Assembly: GCA_021805275.1 (NCBI GenBank)
Contig: JAJZFQ010000192.1
Location: 62,001-126,000 of the forward strand
DNA from: Pseudomonadota bacterium
GTDB lineage: Bacteria > Pseudomonadota > Gammaproteobacteria > Steroidobacterales > Steroidobacteraceae
Direction of reading: 5' to 3'
Length of the DNA stretch: 64,000 nucleotides
The notes beneath the pieces are model-generated. The model saw only the letters and a list, made by a program, of their open reading frames with translations. It was not told where the DNA came from and ran no database searches. The position numbers and the translations under genes were made by a program. Positions 27,524 through 35,339 of this stretch are shown here, piece by piece (the first letter of the stretch is position 1; every line of letters begins with the position of its first letter).

Positions 27524-28744
27524 TCAGATCCTGAGGATCGCCTGAGTGTCCTGGTTGGCGGTGTTGATCATCTGCGAGTTCGCCTGGAAGTTCCGGCTGG
27601 CCGTGATCATGTTCACGAGCTCGGCGGTCAGGTTCACGTTCGATTGCTCGAGTGCGCCGGACTGGATGGTTCCGAACCCGGAAGTACCAGCGACTCCGTT
27701 GACCGCGGCGCCCGAGGCGAATGTCTGTACCCACTGGGTATTGCCGGTCTGCTGCAGTCCCTGCGGATTGGCAAAATTGGCGAGTGCGACTTCTCCGAGG
27801 GTCTTCGACTGGCCATTGGTGAAGTTCGCCTGCACGACGCCGCTGGGGCTGATATTGATCCCCGTGAGATTGCCGGTCGTGTAGCCGTTCTGGGTTATGG
27901 CGTTGACGGCAAAGGAGCTGCCGTACTGCGTCGACGTGCCGAAGTTGAACGCGATGTTCATTGGGCTCGCACCGGTGGTCGGCGGATACGAACCGAAATT
28001 CACTACGCCATTGGTCGGGGTCGTGAGGACGCCGGCGCTCGAGTAGGTGAGGGTCTGCGGCGTGCCGACGGCACTGCCGTCGATGTACAGCTGCGTGGCC
28101 CAGTTGCTCCCAGTGGCGCTGGTCGTGCCCTTTATGAAGTACAGCTGTGCGGTGTGCGCAGCGCCGAGTGAGTCGTAGACCGTCAGCGACGTCGTATTGT
28201 TGTAGCTGGTCGAATCGGTCGGGCTGAACGCATTGGTCGGTGTGGTGGCATTGGAAGGTAGATTGAGCGTCATGTCGGCGGTCGTGGTGGCCGCGGGGGC
28301 GACCTGAGCCGTCGAGAGCTGCAGGGCGGACAGACCGCCAGTATTGAATCCGCCGGTCGCGAGCGGCTGGAATCCCTGGACCTGGTCGCCGGAGGCGGTG
28401 ACGAGATAGCCGTTCTGGTCAACCTGGAAGGCGCCGTTGCGTGTGTAGGCGAGCGAGCCGTTGTTGCTGACGACGAAGAAGCCGTTGCCGCTCAGCGCCA
28501 GATCAAGATTGTTCGACGTGGTGTTGATGTTCCCCTGCGAGAACTGCTGGGCAATGGTCGACACGGCGACGCCATTCCCGCTGGTCGTGAGCGAGTCGCC
28601 CTGCTGGGTCTGGGCGTACAGGCTTGAGAACTCAGCGCGCGAGGACTTGAACCCGACAGTGTCGACGTTCGCGATATTGTTCGCGGTCGTGTTCAGATCG
28701 GTGTTGGCGGCGTTGATTCCGGAGAGGGCGAGTGCGAAAGGCAT
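27524..28744 (-). CDS. flgE: Flagellar hook protein
   Basis: A 406-residue hook subunit. The N-terminus ALSGINAANTDLNTTANNIANVDTVGFKSSR and the C-terminus QSNVNLTAELVNMITASRNFQANSQMIN are diagnostic; the central region is Thr/Asn-rich. Length matches enteric-type hook proteins. It lies 12 bp downstream of flgD, which caps the growing hook. Confidence 0.97.
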   Translation of the reverse strand: MPFALALSGINAANTDLNTTANNIANVDTVGFKSSRAEFSSLYAQTQQGDSLTTSGNGVAVSTIAQQFSQGNINTTSNNLDLALSGNGFFVVSNNGSLAYTRNGAFQVDQNGYLVTASGDQVQGFQPLATGGFNTGGLSALQLSTAQVAPAATTTADMTLNLPSNATTPTNAFSPTDSTSYNNTTSLTVYDSLGAAHTAQLYFIKGTTSATGSNWATQLYIDGSAVGTPQTLTYSSAGVLTTPTNGVVNFGSYPPTTGASPMNIAFNFGTSTQYGSSFAVNAITQNGYTTGNLTGINISPSGVVQANFTNGQSKTLGEVALANFANPQGLQQTGNTQWVQTFASGAAVNGVAGTSGFGTIQSGALEQSNVNLTAELVNMITASRNFQANSQMINTANQDTQAILRI

Positions 28745-28756
28745 GGTAACGGCTCC

Positions 28757-29458
28757 TTACATCACCTGGTTGACGGCGCTCAGCGGCACGGAGCCGCCGT
28801 CGGTATTTAGGGTCAAGCTGTTGCTGGTCGGGTCGATCGTTACGCTGTTCACCTTGTAGGCGAGCATGGGCGTGACTGCCGTCTGCGAACCGTTGGAATT
28901 CGCGGAGACGGAGAAGTTGTAGACGCCCGCAGGTGCCGCGGCGCCGGTGCTCGTGGCGCCGTTCCAGGTGAAAGACGTGGTTCCGCTGGTGGCTGGCACG
29001 GAGAACGTGTTGATCAGCTGGCCGGCCGAGTCGGTAACCTGCACGGTGAGTGAGCTTGCGCCTGCCGGTACGGTTGCAGCGCCGGTGATGTTGCCGCCCG
29101 AGGTCAGCGCGGCGGAGTTTCCGGAGGCGATCACGGTGTGACCGATCAGGTTGGTGCCGTTCAGCAGCTGCGAGGACGTCATCGAGCTGGTAAGGCTGCC
29201 GATGGAGTTCGACATGCTGCTGATGCCGCTCACTTCGCTGAGGGCGGCGAATTCGTTGACGAATTGGCTGGGGTTGGTCGGCTTGGTTGGGTCCTGGTTC
29301 TGCAGCTGGGTGGTCAGAAGCTGCAGGAAGTCGCTCTGGGTCAGCGCGAGGGAGCTGTTGGCCGCGCCGGCGGATGAGCCTGATGCGCTGGCTGCGGCCG
29401 ACGCGGCGGCCGCGTTGGCGGATTGTGCGGCGTACGCGCTGATTGAGTTGTATGACAT
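28757..29458 (-). CDS. flgD: Hook assembly cap protein
   Basis: A 233-residue scaffolding protein. It has the conserved LTQSDFLQLLTTQLQNQDPTKPTNPSQFVNEFAALSEVSGI segment (about 38-80), preceded by a low-complexity Ala/Ser stretch. Two beta domains (FlgD Ig-like: TSFTWNGATSTGAAAPAGVYNFSV) and a C-terminal KVNSVTIDPTSNS follow. Placed between flgC and flgE as usual. Confidence 0.95.
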   Translation of the reverse strand: MSYNSISAYAAQSANAAAASAAASASGSSAGAANSSLALTQSDFLQLLTTQLQNQDPTKPTNPSQFVNEFAALSEVSGISSMSNSIGSLTSSMTSSQLLNGTNLIGHTVIASGNSAALTSGGNITGAATVPAGASSLTVQVTDSAGQLINTFSVPATSGTTSFTWNGATSTGAAAPAGVYNFSVSANSNGSQTAVTPMLAYKVNSVTIDPTSNSLTLNTDGGSVPLSAVNQVM

Positions 29459-29489
29459 GGAGTGTGTCCGGCTGAGGTGGTAGGACGGG

Positions 29490-29924
29490 TCAGATCTGGC
29501 TGAGCTTCAGAGTGTCGAGCATGAGGGTCTTGGACGTGTCGACGACCTGGGCGTCGTTTTGGTAGGAGCGGGAGGCGGAGATCATGTCGGCCATCTGCTG
29601 GACGACGTTGACGTTGGAGGAGTAGACGTAGCCCTGGGGATCGGCCATCGGGTTGCCCGGCTCGTAGCGGGCAGTCGGGGGTGCGGTGCTCTGCACGATG
29701 CCGTTGACGGCGACCGAGGCGTCGGCGGCCTGCAGCGAAGCGGGTTCGGCACCCGCGAGCGAGGCCTGGACGGCCTGGAAGACCGGATAGCGGGCCTTGT
29801 AGGCAGCGCTCGCGCTGCTGCTGACGCTGTCGGCGTTGGCGAGGTTGCTGGCGACGGTATTCAGTCGCACGGACTCGGCGGACATACCCGATCCACCGAT
29901 ATTGAAGATGTTGAAGAGTCCCAT
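29490..29924 (-). CDS. flgC: Flagellar proximal rod protein FlgC
   Basis: A 144-residue rod protein with GGSGMSAESVRLNTVASNLANADSVSS near the start, VYSSNVNVVQQMADMISASRSYQNDAQV toward the end, and the final LDTLKLSQI. Normal length. It follows flgB by 28 bp and precedes flgD by 31 bp. Confidence 0.96.
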   Translation of the reverse strand: MGLFNIFNIGGSGMSAESVRLNTVASNLANADSVSSSASAAYKARYPVFQAVQASLAGAEPASLQAADASVAVNGIVQSTAPPTARYEPGNPMADPQGYVYSSNVNVVQQMADMISASRSYQNDAQVVDTSKTLMLDTLKLSQI

Positions 29925-29952
29925 GGTGTGCCTGCTGCTGTGTGGCGGTGGG

Positions 29953-30405
29953 CTACTGGCCGGTGATGGCGGTGCTCAGGTCGCGAAAGCGCTGCTCGAG
30001 GAAACTCAGTGCGGCCTGGTAGCGCACCGTGTTCTGCGCGAACTTCGCTTCTTCCATCTGCGAGCTGACGGTGTTGCCGTCGAGCGAGGGGGCAAGCGGA
30101 ATGCGATAGCGCAGGAACTGACTCGTCGAGACGGTTCCGGGGGCCGTTGCTGATGCGGTCACGTCGAGCGGGTTCGTGCTGACCATCTGCACGGCCTTGC
30201 CGCCAGGGGTGCCGCTAGCACCGCCGCCGGCGCTGCCCGAGTTCGGGTTGGCGGCGGCGAGCGCGGCGCGGAAGTCAATGTCACGCGCCTTGTATCCCGG
30301 TGTGTCCGCGTTGGCGAGGTTCGCCGCGAGCACGGTCGCGCGCTGCGAGAAGACCTGCAGAGCGTCGGGTTGGATCCCGAGGTAGGCGTTGAGATTGAAC
30401 GGCAT
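29953..30405 (-). CDS. flgB: Flagellar proximal rod protein FlgB
   Basis: A 150-residue rod protein beginning MPFNLNAYLGIQPDALQVFSQRATVLAANLANADTPG. The frame also opens at 30441, but that codon lies upstream of the start site predicted from the sigma54 promoter (near 30434), and the ATG at 30405 gives the normal family N-terminus. C-terminal motif EAKFAQNTVRYQAALSFLEQRF. First gene of flgBCDEFGHIJKL, with tandem sigma54 and FliA promoters upstream. Confidence 0.94.
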   Translation of the reverse strand: MPFNLNAYLGIQPDALQVFSQRATVLAANLANADTPGYKARDIDFRAALAAANPNSGSAGGGASGTPGGKAVQMVSTNPLDVTASATAPGTVSTSQFLRYRIPLAPSLDGNTVSSQMEEAKFAQNTVRYQAALSFLEQRFRDLSTAITGQ

Positions 30406-30443
30406 GTCAAAAAACCGGCGGTAATGAAACCTGCCAGACATGC

Positions 30444-30459
30444 AGCAAGAGGCGTGCCA
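30444..30459 (-). promoter_or_regulatory. Sigma54 (-24/-12) promoter of the flgB operon
   Basis: On the minus strand TGGCACG, 4 nt (CCTC), TTGCT: full agreement with the conserved bases of the TGGCACG-N4-TTGCW consensus. Predicted start is near 30434, 29 nt before the flgB ATG at 30405. This places flgB-L in the class activated by an enhancer-binding protein. Confidence 0.9.
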
Positions 30460-30512
30460 GAGCGCTGAGGCGGCCCTTCCTGCAGGAAAACCGCCGTCGA
30501 TGCCGTGGAGAA

Positions 30513-30528
30513 CGTGACGTGCGTCACG
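30513..30528. promoter_or_regulatory. Palindrome, candidate enhancer site (GTGA-N6-TCAC) upstream of flgB
   Basis: Perfect 7-bp arms CGTGACG and CGTCACG separated by TG. The centre is about 87 bp upstream of the predicted sigma54 start of flgB, a normal distance for an enhancer-binding activator. A related site (62566-62581) lies at about the same distance from the fliL promoter. It is also between flgB and flgA and could affect both. Confidence 0.6.
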
Positions 30529-30582
30529 CCGGGCGGCGGATGCTTACCGCCGGAGGCAGCCGGAGGTTCGGCGCTCCCGTCG

Positions 30583-30609
30583 TTATCGGCATTGCGCGTA
30601 GGGGCTTGA
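30583..30609 (-). promoter_or_regulatory. FliA (sigma28) promoter upstream of flgB, in tandem with sigma54
   Basis: On the minus strand -35 TCAAGCCC, 11-nt spacer, -10 GCCGATAA (perfect). The transcript would run through the palindrome and the sigma54 site into flgB, with a leader of about 170 nt. Confidence 0.8.
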
Positions 30610-30669
30610 GCGCGAACCGTGTTCACACGTCGGTCACGCGCTGGCCCATGGCTTGCATGCCAAGCAGGC

Positions 30670-31401
30670 ATGAAACAGCACGCGTCAACGATTCGTCGTA
30701 GGGGCCGCTCAGGGGCCTCGGTTTGGCTTGCCGCAATAGGGCTGTGCGCCTCAGGATTTGCCGTCGGTGCCATTCAGCCGGTCGCAAGCATCCGTCGCGC
30801 GGCCGAGCAATTCGTTCTGGGGCAGATGCCGCCCGGGGAACCGGGTGTGGTCATTTCGGCCGGGCGGCTGGATTCGCGTCTGCGGCTGACCCGCTGCGCC
30901 GGGCCGTTGGAGGCGGCACTGCTCTCGGGCGCCAGGCTCGCAGCCAATATGTCTGTCGCAGTCGGGTGTCACGCCGGTGCCGACTGGACGATTTACGTTC
31001 CGGTGAGCATCCAGTCCCGCATTCACGTCTGGGCGCTGCGCCAGCCGGAGAGTGCCGGTGCGCGGCTGACGGCGGCCGACCTGCTGCCCGAGACCCGTCT
31101 GGTGTCCGGAGTGGCCGCCGGCTACGTCACGAATCTGGCGGAGGTGGGGCGCAGCTCGCTGCGCCATCCGATGCCCGCCGGCGCGGTGCTGCACAGCAGC
31201 GACTTGCTGGCGAACTTCATGGTGCGCCAGGGCCAGGCGGTGACGCTGGTCGCGTCGATCGGCGGTATTGAGGTCCGGGCCCACGGCATCGCGCTTCAAG
31301 ACGGCCGCTACGGCGCGGTGATCCGGGTTCAGAACCCAACCTCCAAGAGGGTCGTGCAAGGAACGGTCGGTGGATCTCATGTCGTCTATGTCTCGCCCTA
31401 A
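30670..31401 (+). CDS. flgA: P-ring assembly chaperone FlgA
   Basis: A 243-residue periplasmic protein that assists FlgI assembly. A signal peptide spans about residues 1-34 (SVWLAAIGLCASGFAVGA). The C-terminal SAF-type part has RLTAADLLPETRLVSG, HPMPAGAVLHSSDL and VRQGQAVTLVASIGGIEVRAHG, and ends with SKRVVQGTVGGSHVVYVSP. The frame also opens at 30619; the ATG at 30670 gives a shorter, normal signal peptide. Divergent from flgB. Its TAA stop forms the first bases of the flgM promoter -35. Confidence 0.92.
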   Translation: MKQHASTIRRRGRSGASVWLAAIGLCASGFAVGAIQPVASIRRAAEQFVLGQMPPGEPGVVISAGRLDSRLRLTRCAGPLEAALLSGARLAANMSVAVGCHAGADWTIYVPVSIQSRIHVWALRQPESAGARLTAADLLPETRLVSGVAAGYVTNLAEVGRSSLRHPMPAGAVLHSSDLLANFMVRQGQAVTLVASIGGIEVRAHGIALQDGRYGAVIRVQNPTSKRVVQGTVGGSHVVYVSP

Positions 31402-31425
31402 AGTTTCCCGATGGAACGCCGATAC
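31399..31425 (+). promoter_or_regulatory. FliA (sigma28) promoter of flgM-flgN
   Basis: -35 TAAAGTTT (perfect), spacer of 11 nt, -10 GCCGATAC (7 of 8). The TAA of the -35 is the flgA stop codon. Predicted start near 31432, about 20 nt before flgM. It would let FliA drive synthesis of its own anti-sigma factor. Confidence 0.9.
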
Positions 31426-31451
31426 CGGGACATAGATGCTCGAGGAGAGCG

Positions 31452-31784
31452 ATGATGTCGAGCAAAATCAACGGGTTAAACGGCGCCTCGCCGGCGGTGG
31501 ATGCCGGCAACGGGACGCGCCGCGCGCCGGATTCGGTCGGTGGACAGGCCTCGGGCTCCGCCGCTGCTTCGGCTGCGGCCGGTTCTGATGTGCACATTAC
31601 GGACTCGGCAAGCCTACTGGCCGGTCTCGCCCAGCACCTGAGCTCTCTGCCGGCGGTCGACTCGGCGCTGGTGGCGAAGTTTCAAGCGGCGATCGACAAC
31701 GGCAGCTACACGGTGCAGCCCGCCGTGATCGCCACGAACTTGGTGCAATTCGAGCACTCGCTCGCGCAGCTGAGCGGAGGCTGA
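31452..31784 (+). CDS. flgM: Anti-sigma28 factor FlgM
   Basis: A 110-residue protein that binds FliA until the hook is complete and FlgM is exported. The N-terminus is disordered and Ala/Gly/Ser-rich (SSKINGLNGAS). The C-terminal half has the FlgM helical pattern (ADSALVAKFQAAIDNGSYTV, then AVIATNLVQFEHSLAQL). GAGGAG precedes tandem ATGs at 31452 and 31455. It is transcribed with flgN, 3 bp downstream, and its target FliA is encoded at 52.4-53.1 kb. Confidence 0.92.
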   Translation: MMSSKINGLNGASPAVDAGNGTRRAPDSVGGQASGSAAASAAAGSDVHITDSASLLAGLAQHLSSLPAVDSALVAKFQAAIDNGSYTVQPAVIATNLVQFEHSLAQLSGG

Positions 31785-31787
31785 TCG

Positions 31788-32273
31788 ATGGATCCGCTGG
31801 TCTGCCGCGAGCACCTGACCGAGCTGTTTCGCGATGAAGCGCACCTGCTCGCGGAGCTTGAGCAGTTGCTGATTCGCGAAGCACAGATTCTCGAGGGCTC
31901 GGACGTCCAGCTGATCGAGCAGACTACGCGCGCGCGCCAGGAGCGCATGGGCGCCTTGGCCCGTTTGGAGGAACAGCGACGCTCGCTGTGCGCCGCGCAC
32001 GGCTTCGGATCCGATCGCACGGGCCTCGAGGCCGTGATGGCCTGGTGTGATGCGGGGGGCAGCCTGATGGGCTCCTTGCGTGAGTGCGCCGCACGCGCAG
32101 TGCGCTGCCGCGAGTTGAATGACCACAATGCTGTGCTGGTGACGGCTCGCCTGCGTCGCGTGGAAAGCATGCTCGGTGCTCTGACCGGCCGGCCGACCCG
32201 CCGCGACACTTACGGACCGCGCGGCTACGAGGCGACAGCGCTACGCTCGGGTCGGGTGCTCGGTGCGGCGTGA
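31788..32273 (+). CDS. flgN: FlgK/FlgL export chaperone FlgN
   Basis: A 161-residue, mainly helical protein of the FlgN family, chaperone for the hook-associated proteins FlgK and FlgL. It shows a long N-terminal coil (LTELFRDEAHLLAELEQLLIREAQIL) with ARQERMGALARLEEQRRSL, and an arginine-rich tail after residue 130. It follows flgM by 3 bp and is followed by an intrinsic terminator. Confidence 0.87.
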   Translation: MDPLVCREHLTELFRDEAHLLAELEQLLIREAQILEGSDVQLIEQTTRARQERMGALARLEEQRRSLCAAHGFGSDRTGLEAVMAWCDAGGSLMGSLRECAARAVRCRELNDHNAVLVTARLRRVESMLGALTGRPTRRDTYGPRGYEATALRSGRVLGAA

Positions 32274-32324
32274 GCCTGGGGGTTCGTTTCCTCCTGCACG
32301 TTTCCTATTTTAAGCGGGGATCGG

Positions 32325-32351
32325 AGCAAGCACCCAGGAACGCTTGCTTTT
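32325..32351 (+). terminator. Intrinsic terminator after flgN
   Basis: A 7-bp perfect stem AGCAAGC/GCTTGCT with a 10-nt loop followed by TTT, 51 bp after the flgN stop. The T-tract is short, so strength is moderate. The rest of the 277-bp gap (32274-32550) shows a possible -10 (TATAGT near 32511) before the formyltransferase but no clear -35. Confidence 0.65.
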
Positions 32352-32550
32352 GCGTTGCCACTCGTCGATACCGCGAGACCTCGAGAGCCGGATGCAGACT
32401 CGCCGCTTGAACCCAGCGTGAGCTGCTGTACAAGAACAGCGCTGAGCAAGGCTCATTGGCTGTGAACACGATTGCGCGGCAACGCGCGCGGCTCGCGATC
32501 TGTGGGATCTGTATAGTACGATCCGAGCCTTACGGTCCATCGGAGCTGCC

Positions 32551-33408
32551 ATGCGCTTTGCGATCACGCTGACCGATCGCTACCTGCCCGTGTTCGAGGC
32601 CTTTCTCGCGGCCGGCTGGCAGCCGGTGAAAGTGTTTACCTCACCGGTTGATGACCGCATTTTCCACAACAAGCTCTCCCTGGAACGGGCGCGGCAACTT
32701 GATGTCCCGGTGCAGATCTCGCGCATGCTCGATACCGACCTCGCCGATCTGCACTCGCGCGACTGCGACCTGCTGGTAGTCGCCAGCTATCAGTGGCGGA
32801 TCGGGGACTGGCAGCCTCATCTGCGCTACGCTGTGAATTTCCATCCCTCACCGCTGCCAATCGGACGTGGCGCCTATCCGCTGGTGCGGTCGATTCTTGA
32901 CGGCCACACCGAGTGGGGCATCACCTGCCACAAGGTCACTGCCCGTTTCGATGCCGGCGAGATCCTTGCGCAGGAGACCTTCCCGATGACCCCCGACGAG
33001 TGCCACGAGAGTCTGGACCTGCAGACTCAGCTGGCCTCCGGCACACTTGCTGCGCGGGTCGCTGGAGACTTCGAGGCGCTGTGGCGCGGCGCCAGAGCGC
33101 AGGGCGAAGGCACGTACTGGAAATTGTTTACTGACGCCGATCGGACCATCGATTTCCATCAGCCAATCGATCGCATCATGCGTACCGTGCGCGCCTTTGG
33201 AGAGTATGAATGCCTCGCAAAGGTGGCTGATGCGCAGGTCTACGTGCGACGTGCGGTCGCCTGGCGCGCGCAGCATGCCCATACACCGGGTACGGTGGCG
33301 CACAACTCAGCGATGCGACTGGTGGTGGCGGCGAGTGACGGCTATGTCGGTCTGCTCGAATGGAGCTTGATCGGACCCGATGCGCCGGCGCAGCGGATCG
33401 GTCGTTAA
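32551..33408 (+). CDS. Formyltransferase-family protein (sugar N-formyltransferase or Fmt-like)
   Basis: A 285-residue protein with the 10-formyl-tetrahydrofolate transferase fold. Catalytic residues correspond to N96 and H98 in NFHPSPLP and D134 in RFDAGEI; IGRGAYP follows. The C-terminal 90 residues resemble the Fmt C-terminal domain but are short (Met-tRNA formyltransferase is usually about 310 residues). Relatives formylate amino sugars in surface glycans. It lies just after flgN and its terminator in a flagellar region, so a role in a flagellar or lipopolysaccharide sugar is possible. The true substrate cannot be told from sequence. Confidence 0.78.
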   Translation: MRFAITLTDRYLPVFEAFLAAGWQPVKVFTSPVDDRIFHNKLSLERARQLDVPVQISRMLDTDLADLHSRDCDLLVVASYQWRIGDWQPHLRYAVNFHPSPLPIGRGAYPLVRSILDGHTEWGITCHKVTARFDAGEILAQETFPMTPDECHESLDLQTQLASGTLAARVAGDFEALWRGARAQGEGTYWKLFTDADRTIDFHQPIDRIMRTVRAFGEYECLAKVADAQVYVRRAVAWRAQHAHTPGTVAHNSAMRLVVAASDGYVGLLEWSLIGPDAPAQRIGR

Positions 33409-33438
33409 TCCCAATCCGACCGTCGCATGCTGGCCCGA

Positions 33439-34368
33439 TCAGCCAAGGGCATCACGCAGCGCGGCGATCTCCTGGGCCGACTCCTCGAGCAAACGTTCGC
33501 AGGTGTCGGCATCGAGCGGTAGCCGCTGCAGCGGCTTGGCCGCCTCAAGACACGTGCGCAGACTCCCCGGCTCATCGAGGTCGGCAAGCAACGTCCCGGC
33601 GAGCAGCACGTCGGCAAGCGTTGCCGGACCCCGGGAGTCGCGTTCGCGATTCTCCGACTCCTGCACGGCCTGGACGAGCTCATCGGCCATGCCCCAGTTC
33701 TCCAGCAGTGCGGTGGCAATGCTCAGATGCCAGGCCTGCTCGATGGCCTGGTAGGCAGCCTTATCGTGAAACAGCGAGCGGTGGCTGCTCGCGCGGGTGA
33801 GGATGTAAAGCCGGCCGACGCCCTGCAGCAATCCGCCGAGCAAGGCGGTGTCGGCCATGACGCGCGATAGATGGCGCGCGATGACGAAGCTCAGGCTCGC
33901 TACCTGCACGCTGCGCTTCCACAGCTCACCGAGCTGGGACTCCAGGCCGCGCAGCGCGGGTGCCTCGCGCAGCTGCCGTACCGCGAAGGCGATGGTGGCC
34001 GAGCGCACCGTGTCCAGCCCGACGCGCGCCACGGCCGAGCGCAGATCCGTCACCGGTGTGGCGCCCGGATTCAGCGCCGCCGAATTGGCCATGCGCATCA
34101 GCTGCGTGGCGAGCACCGGCTCCCCGCCGATGACGCGCACGATTCGTCCCAGATCCGCGCCCGGGTCGCTCAGCACCCGCTGAACCCGCATCACGATGTG
34201 TGGAAAGCCGGGCAGCTCAACCTTGCCCCCGGACAGCTCCGTGGCCAGCTCGCGCACGAAGCCGAACGCGGTGTCTTCGGCCGTGACCCGGGGAGGGCCG
34301 GACTCGGCGAGCGCGCTGGCGGGTCGCTGTGGCTGCATCGGTTCTTTCTCTTGTGCGTAGGTCATCAC
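33439..34368 (-). CDS. HDOD-domain signalling protein (downstream copy)
   Basis: A 309-residue protein with an HDOD domain spanning about residues 45-245 (SGGKVELPGFPHIVMRVQRVL, ANSAALNPGATPVTDLRSAVARVGLDTVRS, LLGGLLQGVGRLYILT). HDOD proteins are HD-like regulators without phosphohydrolase activity, often tied to motility and second-messenger signalling. It overlaps the next HDOD gene by 4 bp and is its paralogue. It is the last gene of the long che/fli run. Confidence 0.85.
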   Translation of the reverse strand: MMTYAQEKEPMQPQRPASALAESGPPRVTAEDTAFGFVRELATELSGGKVELPGFPHIVMRVQRVLSDPGADLGRIVRVIGGEPVLATQLMRMANSAALNPGATPVTDLRSAVARVGLDTVRSATIAFAVRQLREAPALRGLESQLGELWKRSVQVASLSFVIARHLSRVMADTALLGGLLQGVGRLYILTRASSHRSLFHDKAAYQAIEQAWHLSIATALLENWGMADELVQAVQESENRERDSRGPATLADVLLAGTLLADLDEPGSLRTCLEAAKPLQRLPLDADTCERLLEESAQEIAALRDALG

Positions 34369-35339
34369 ACGCCGAGCGCCTCGCGCAGCGCATTGACCTC
34401 TTGCTCAGACTCCTCGATCAACTGGTGGTAGCTGTTCGTGTCGACCGTCAGTCGGCGGCAGGCCGCCACGTCGTGCATGTTGAGCTCCAGCGTCTCGGGG
34501 TGCTCCTTGAACGCGCTGAGCAGATGACTGACGGTCAGCACGTCGGTCAAATCGGGCGCCCCGACGTGCTTGCGCTCAAGGTCTTCGTAATCGCTGACCG
34601 CGGCGACGATCTCGTCGGCCATGTCCCAGTTCTCGAGCAATGCCTTGGCGATCGGCGCATGCCAGTCGCGCACGATGGTGCTGTAGATGGCCGGATCGGA
34701 CAGCAGTCGTGGGTAGCTGGTGACGCGGGTGAGGATGTAGAGCTTGCCAATGCCGTGTAGCAGTCCGGCGAGCATCGCGGCATCGGGGTTGACGCGGCTG
34801 AAGCGCTTGGCGACCACGTAGGACATGGCGGCGACCGAGGCGGTGGAGCGCCATAGGTCATCGAGCGGCCGTTCGAGCCCCTTGAGGCCCTCGCTCTTCT
34901 TCAACTGCGACATGGCGAACGCGATGGCGGCGCTGCGCACCATGTTGAACCCCAGCCGCGCGATGGCACTGCGCAGGTCCGTGATCGCTCGCCCGCTGAA
35001 ATTGATCGCCGCAGAGTTGGCGATCTGCAGCAGCCGCGCGGCGAGCATCGGTTCGGAACCGACCACACGCACGACGTGCTCCTGAGACACCTCTTCGTTG
35101 GCGAGCACCTGGCGCACGCGCAAGGCGATATCCGGGAAGCTCGGCAACTCCACCTTGCCGTTGGACAGTTCGGCGGCAAGCGCCTGAACGAAGGCGAAAA
35201 CGTCGGCATTGCCGGCTGGGGCGGCGGTCGGAATCTCTTGGGCGGGACTGGTCAATGGCGTGGCCTCGTATTGCTCTGGGGTTATCGGCGGGAGGCTCGC
35301 CGACTTGATACCTTGACAGCGATCCGGCGCATCGCTCAA
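34365..35339 (-). CDS. HDOD-domain signalling protein (upstream copy)
   Basis: A 324-residue paralogue of the adjacent HDOD protein, with [23 protein letters not shown] and [18 protein letters not shown]. Unlike its neighbour it keeps a histidine in the [12 protein letters not shown] motif. It overlaps cheB (4 bp) and the next gene (4 bp), so it is translated as part of the chemotaxis operon. The pair probably arose by duplication. Confidence 0.85.
   Translation of the reverse strand: MSDAPDRCQGIKSASLPPITPEQYEATPLTSPAQEIPTAAPAGNADVFAFVQALAAELSNGKVELPSFPDIALRVRQVLANEEVSQEHVVRVVGSEPMLAARLLQIANSAAINFSGRAITDLRSAIARLGFNMVRSAAIAFAMSQLKKSEGLKGLERPLDDLWRSTASVAAMSYVVAKRFSRVNPDAAMLAGLLHGIGKLYILTRVTSYPRLLSDPAIYSTIVRDWHAPIAKALLENWDMADEIVAAVSDYEDLERKHVGAPDLTDVLTVSHLLSAFKEHPETLELNMHDVAACRRLTVDTNSYHQLIEESEQEVNALREALGV

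Noticed and set aside
29953..30441. flgB start at 30441
   Set aside because: It lies upstream of the start site predicted from the sigma54 promoter and gives an atypical 12-residue extension.
30642..30657. Sigma54-like TGGCCCA-N4-TTGCA on the plus strand before flgA
   Set aside because: Two mismatches, and the predicted start (near 30668) would fall 2 nt before the flgA ATG, leaving no leader; kept out as unreliable.
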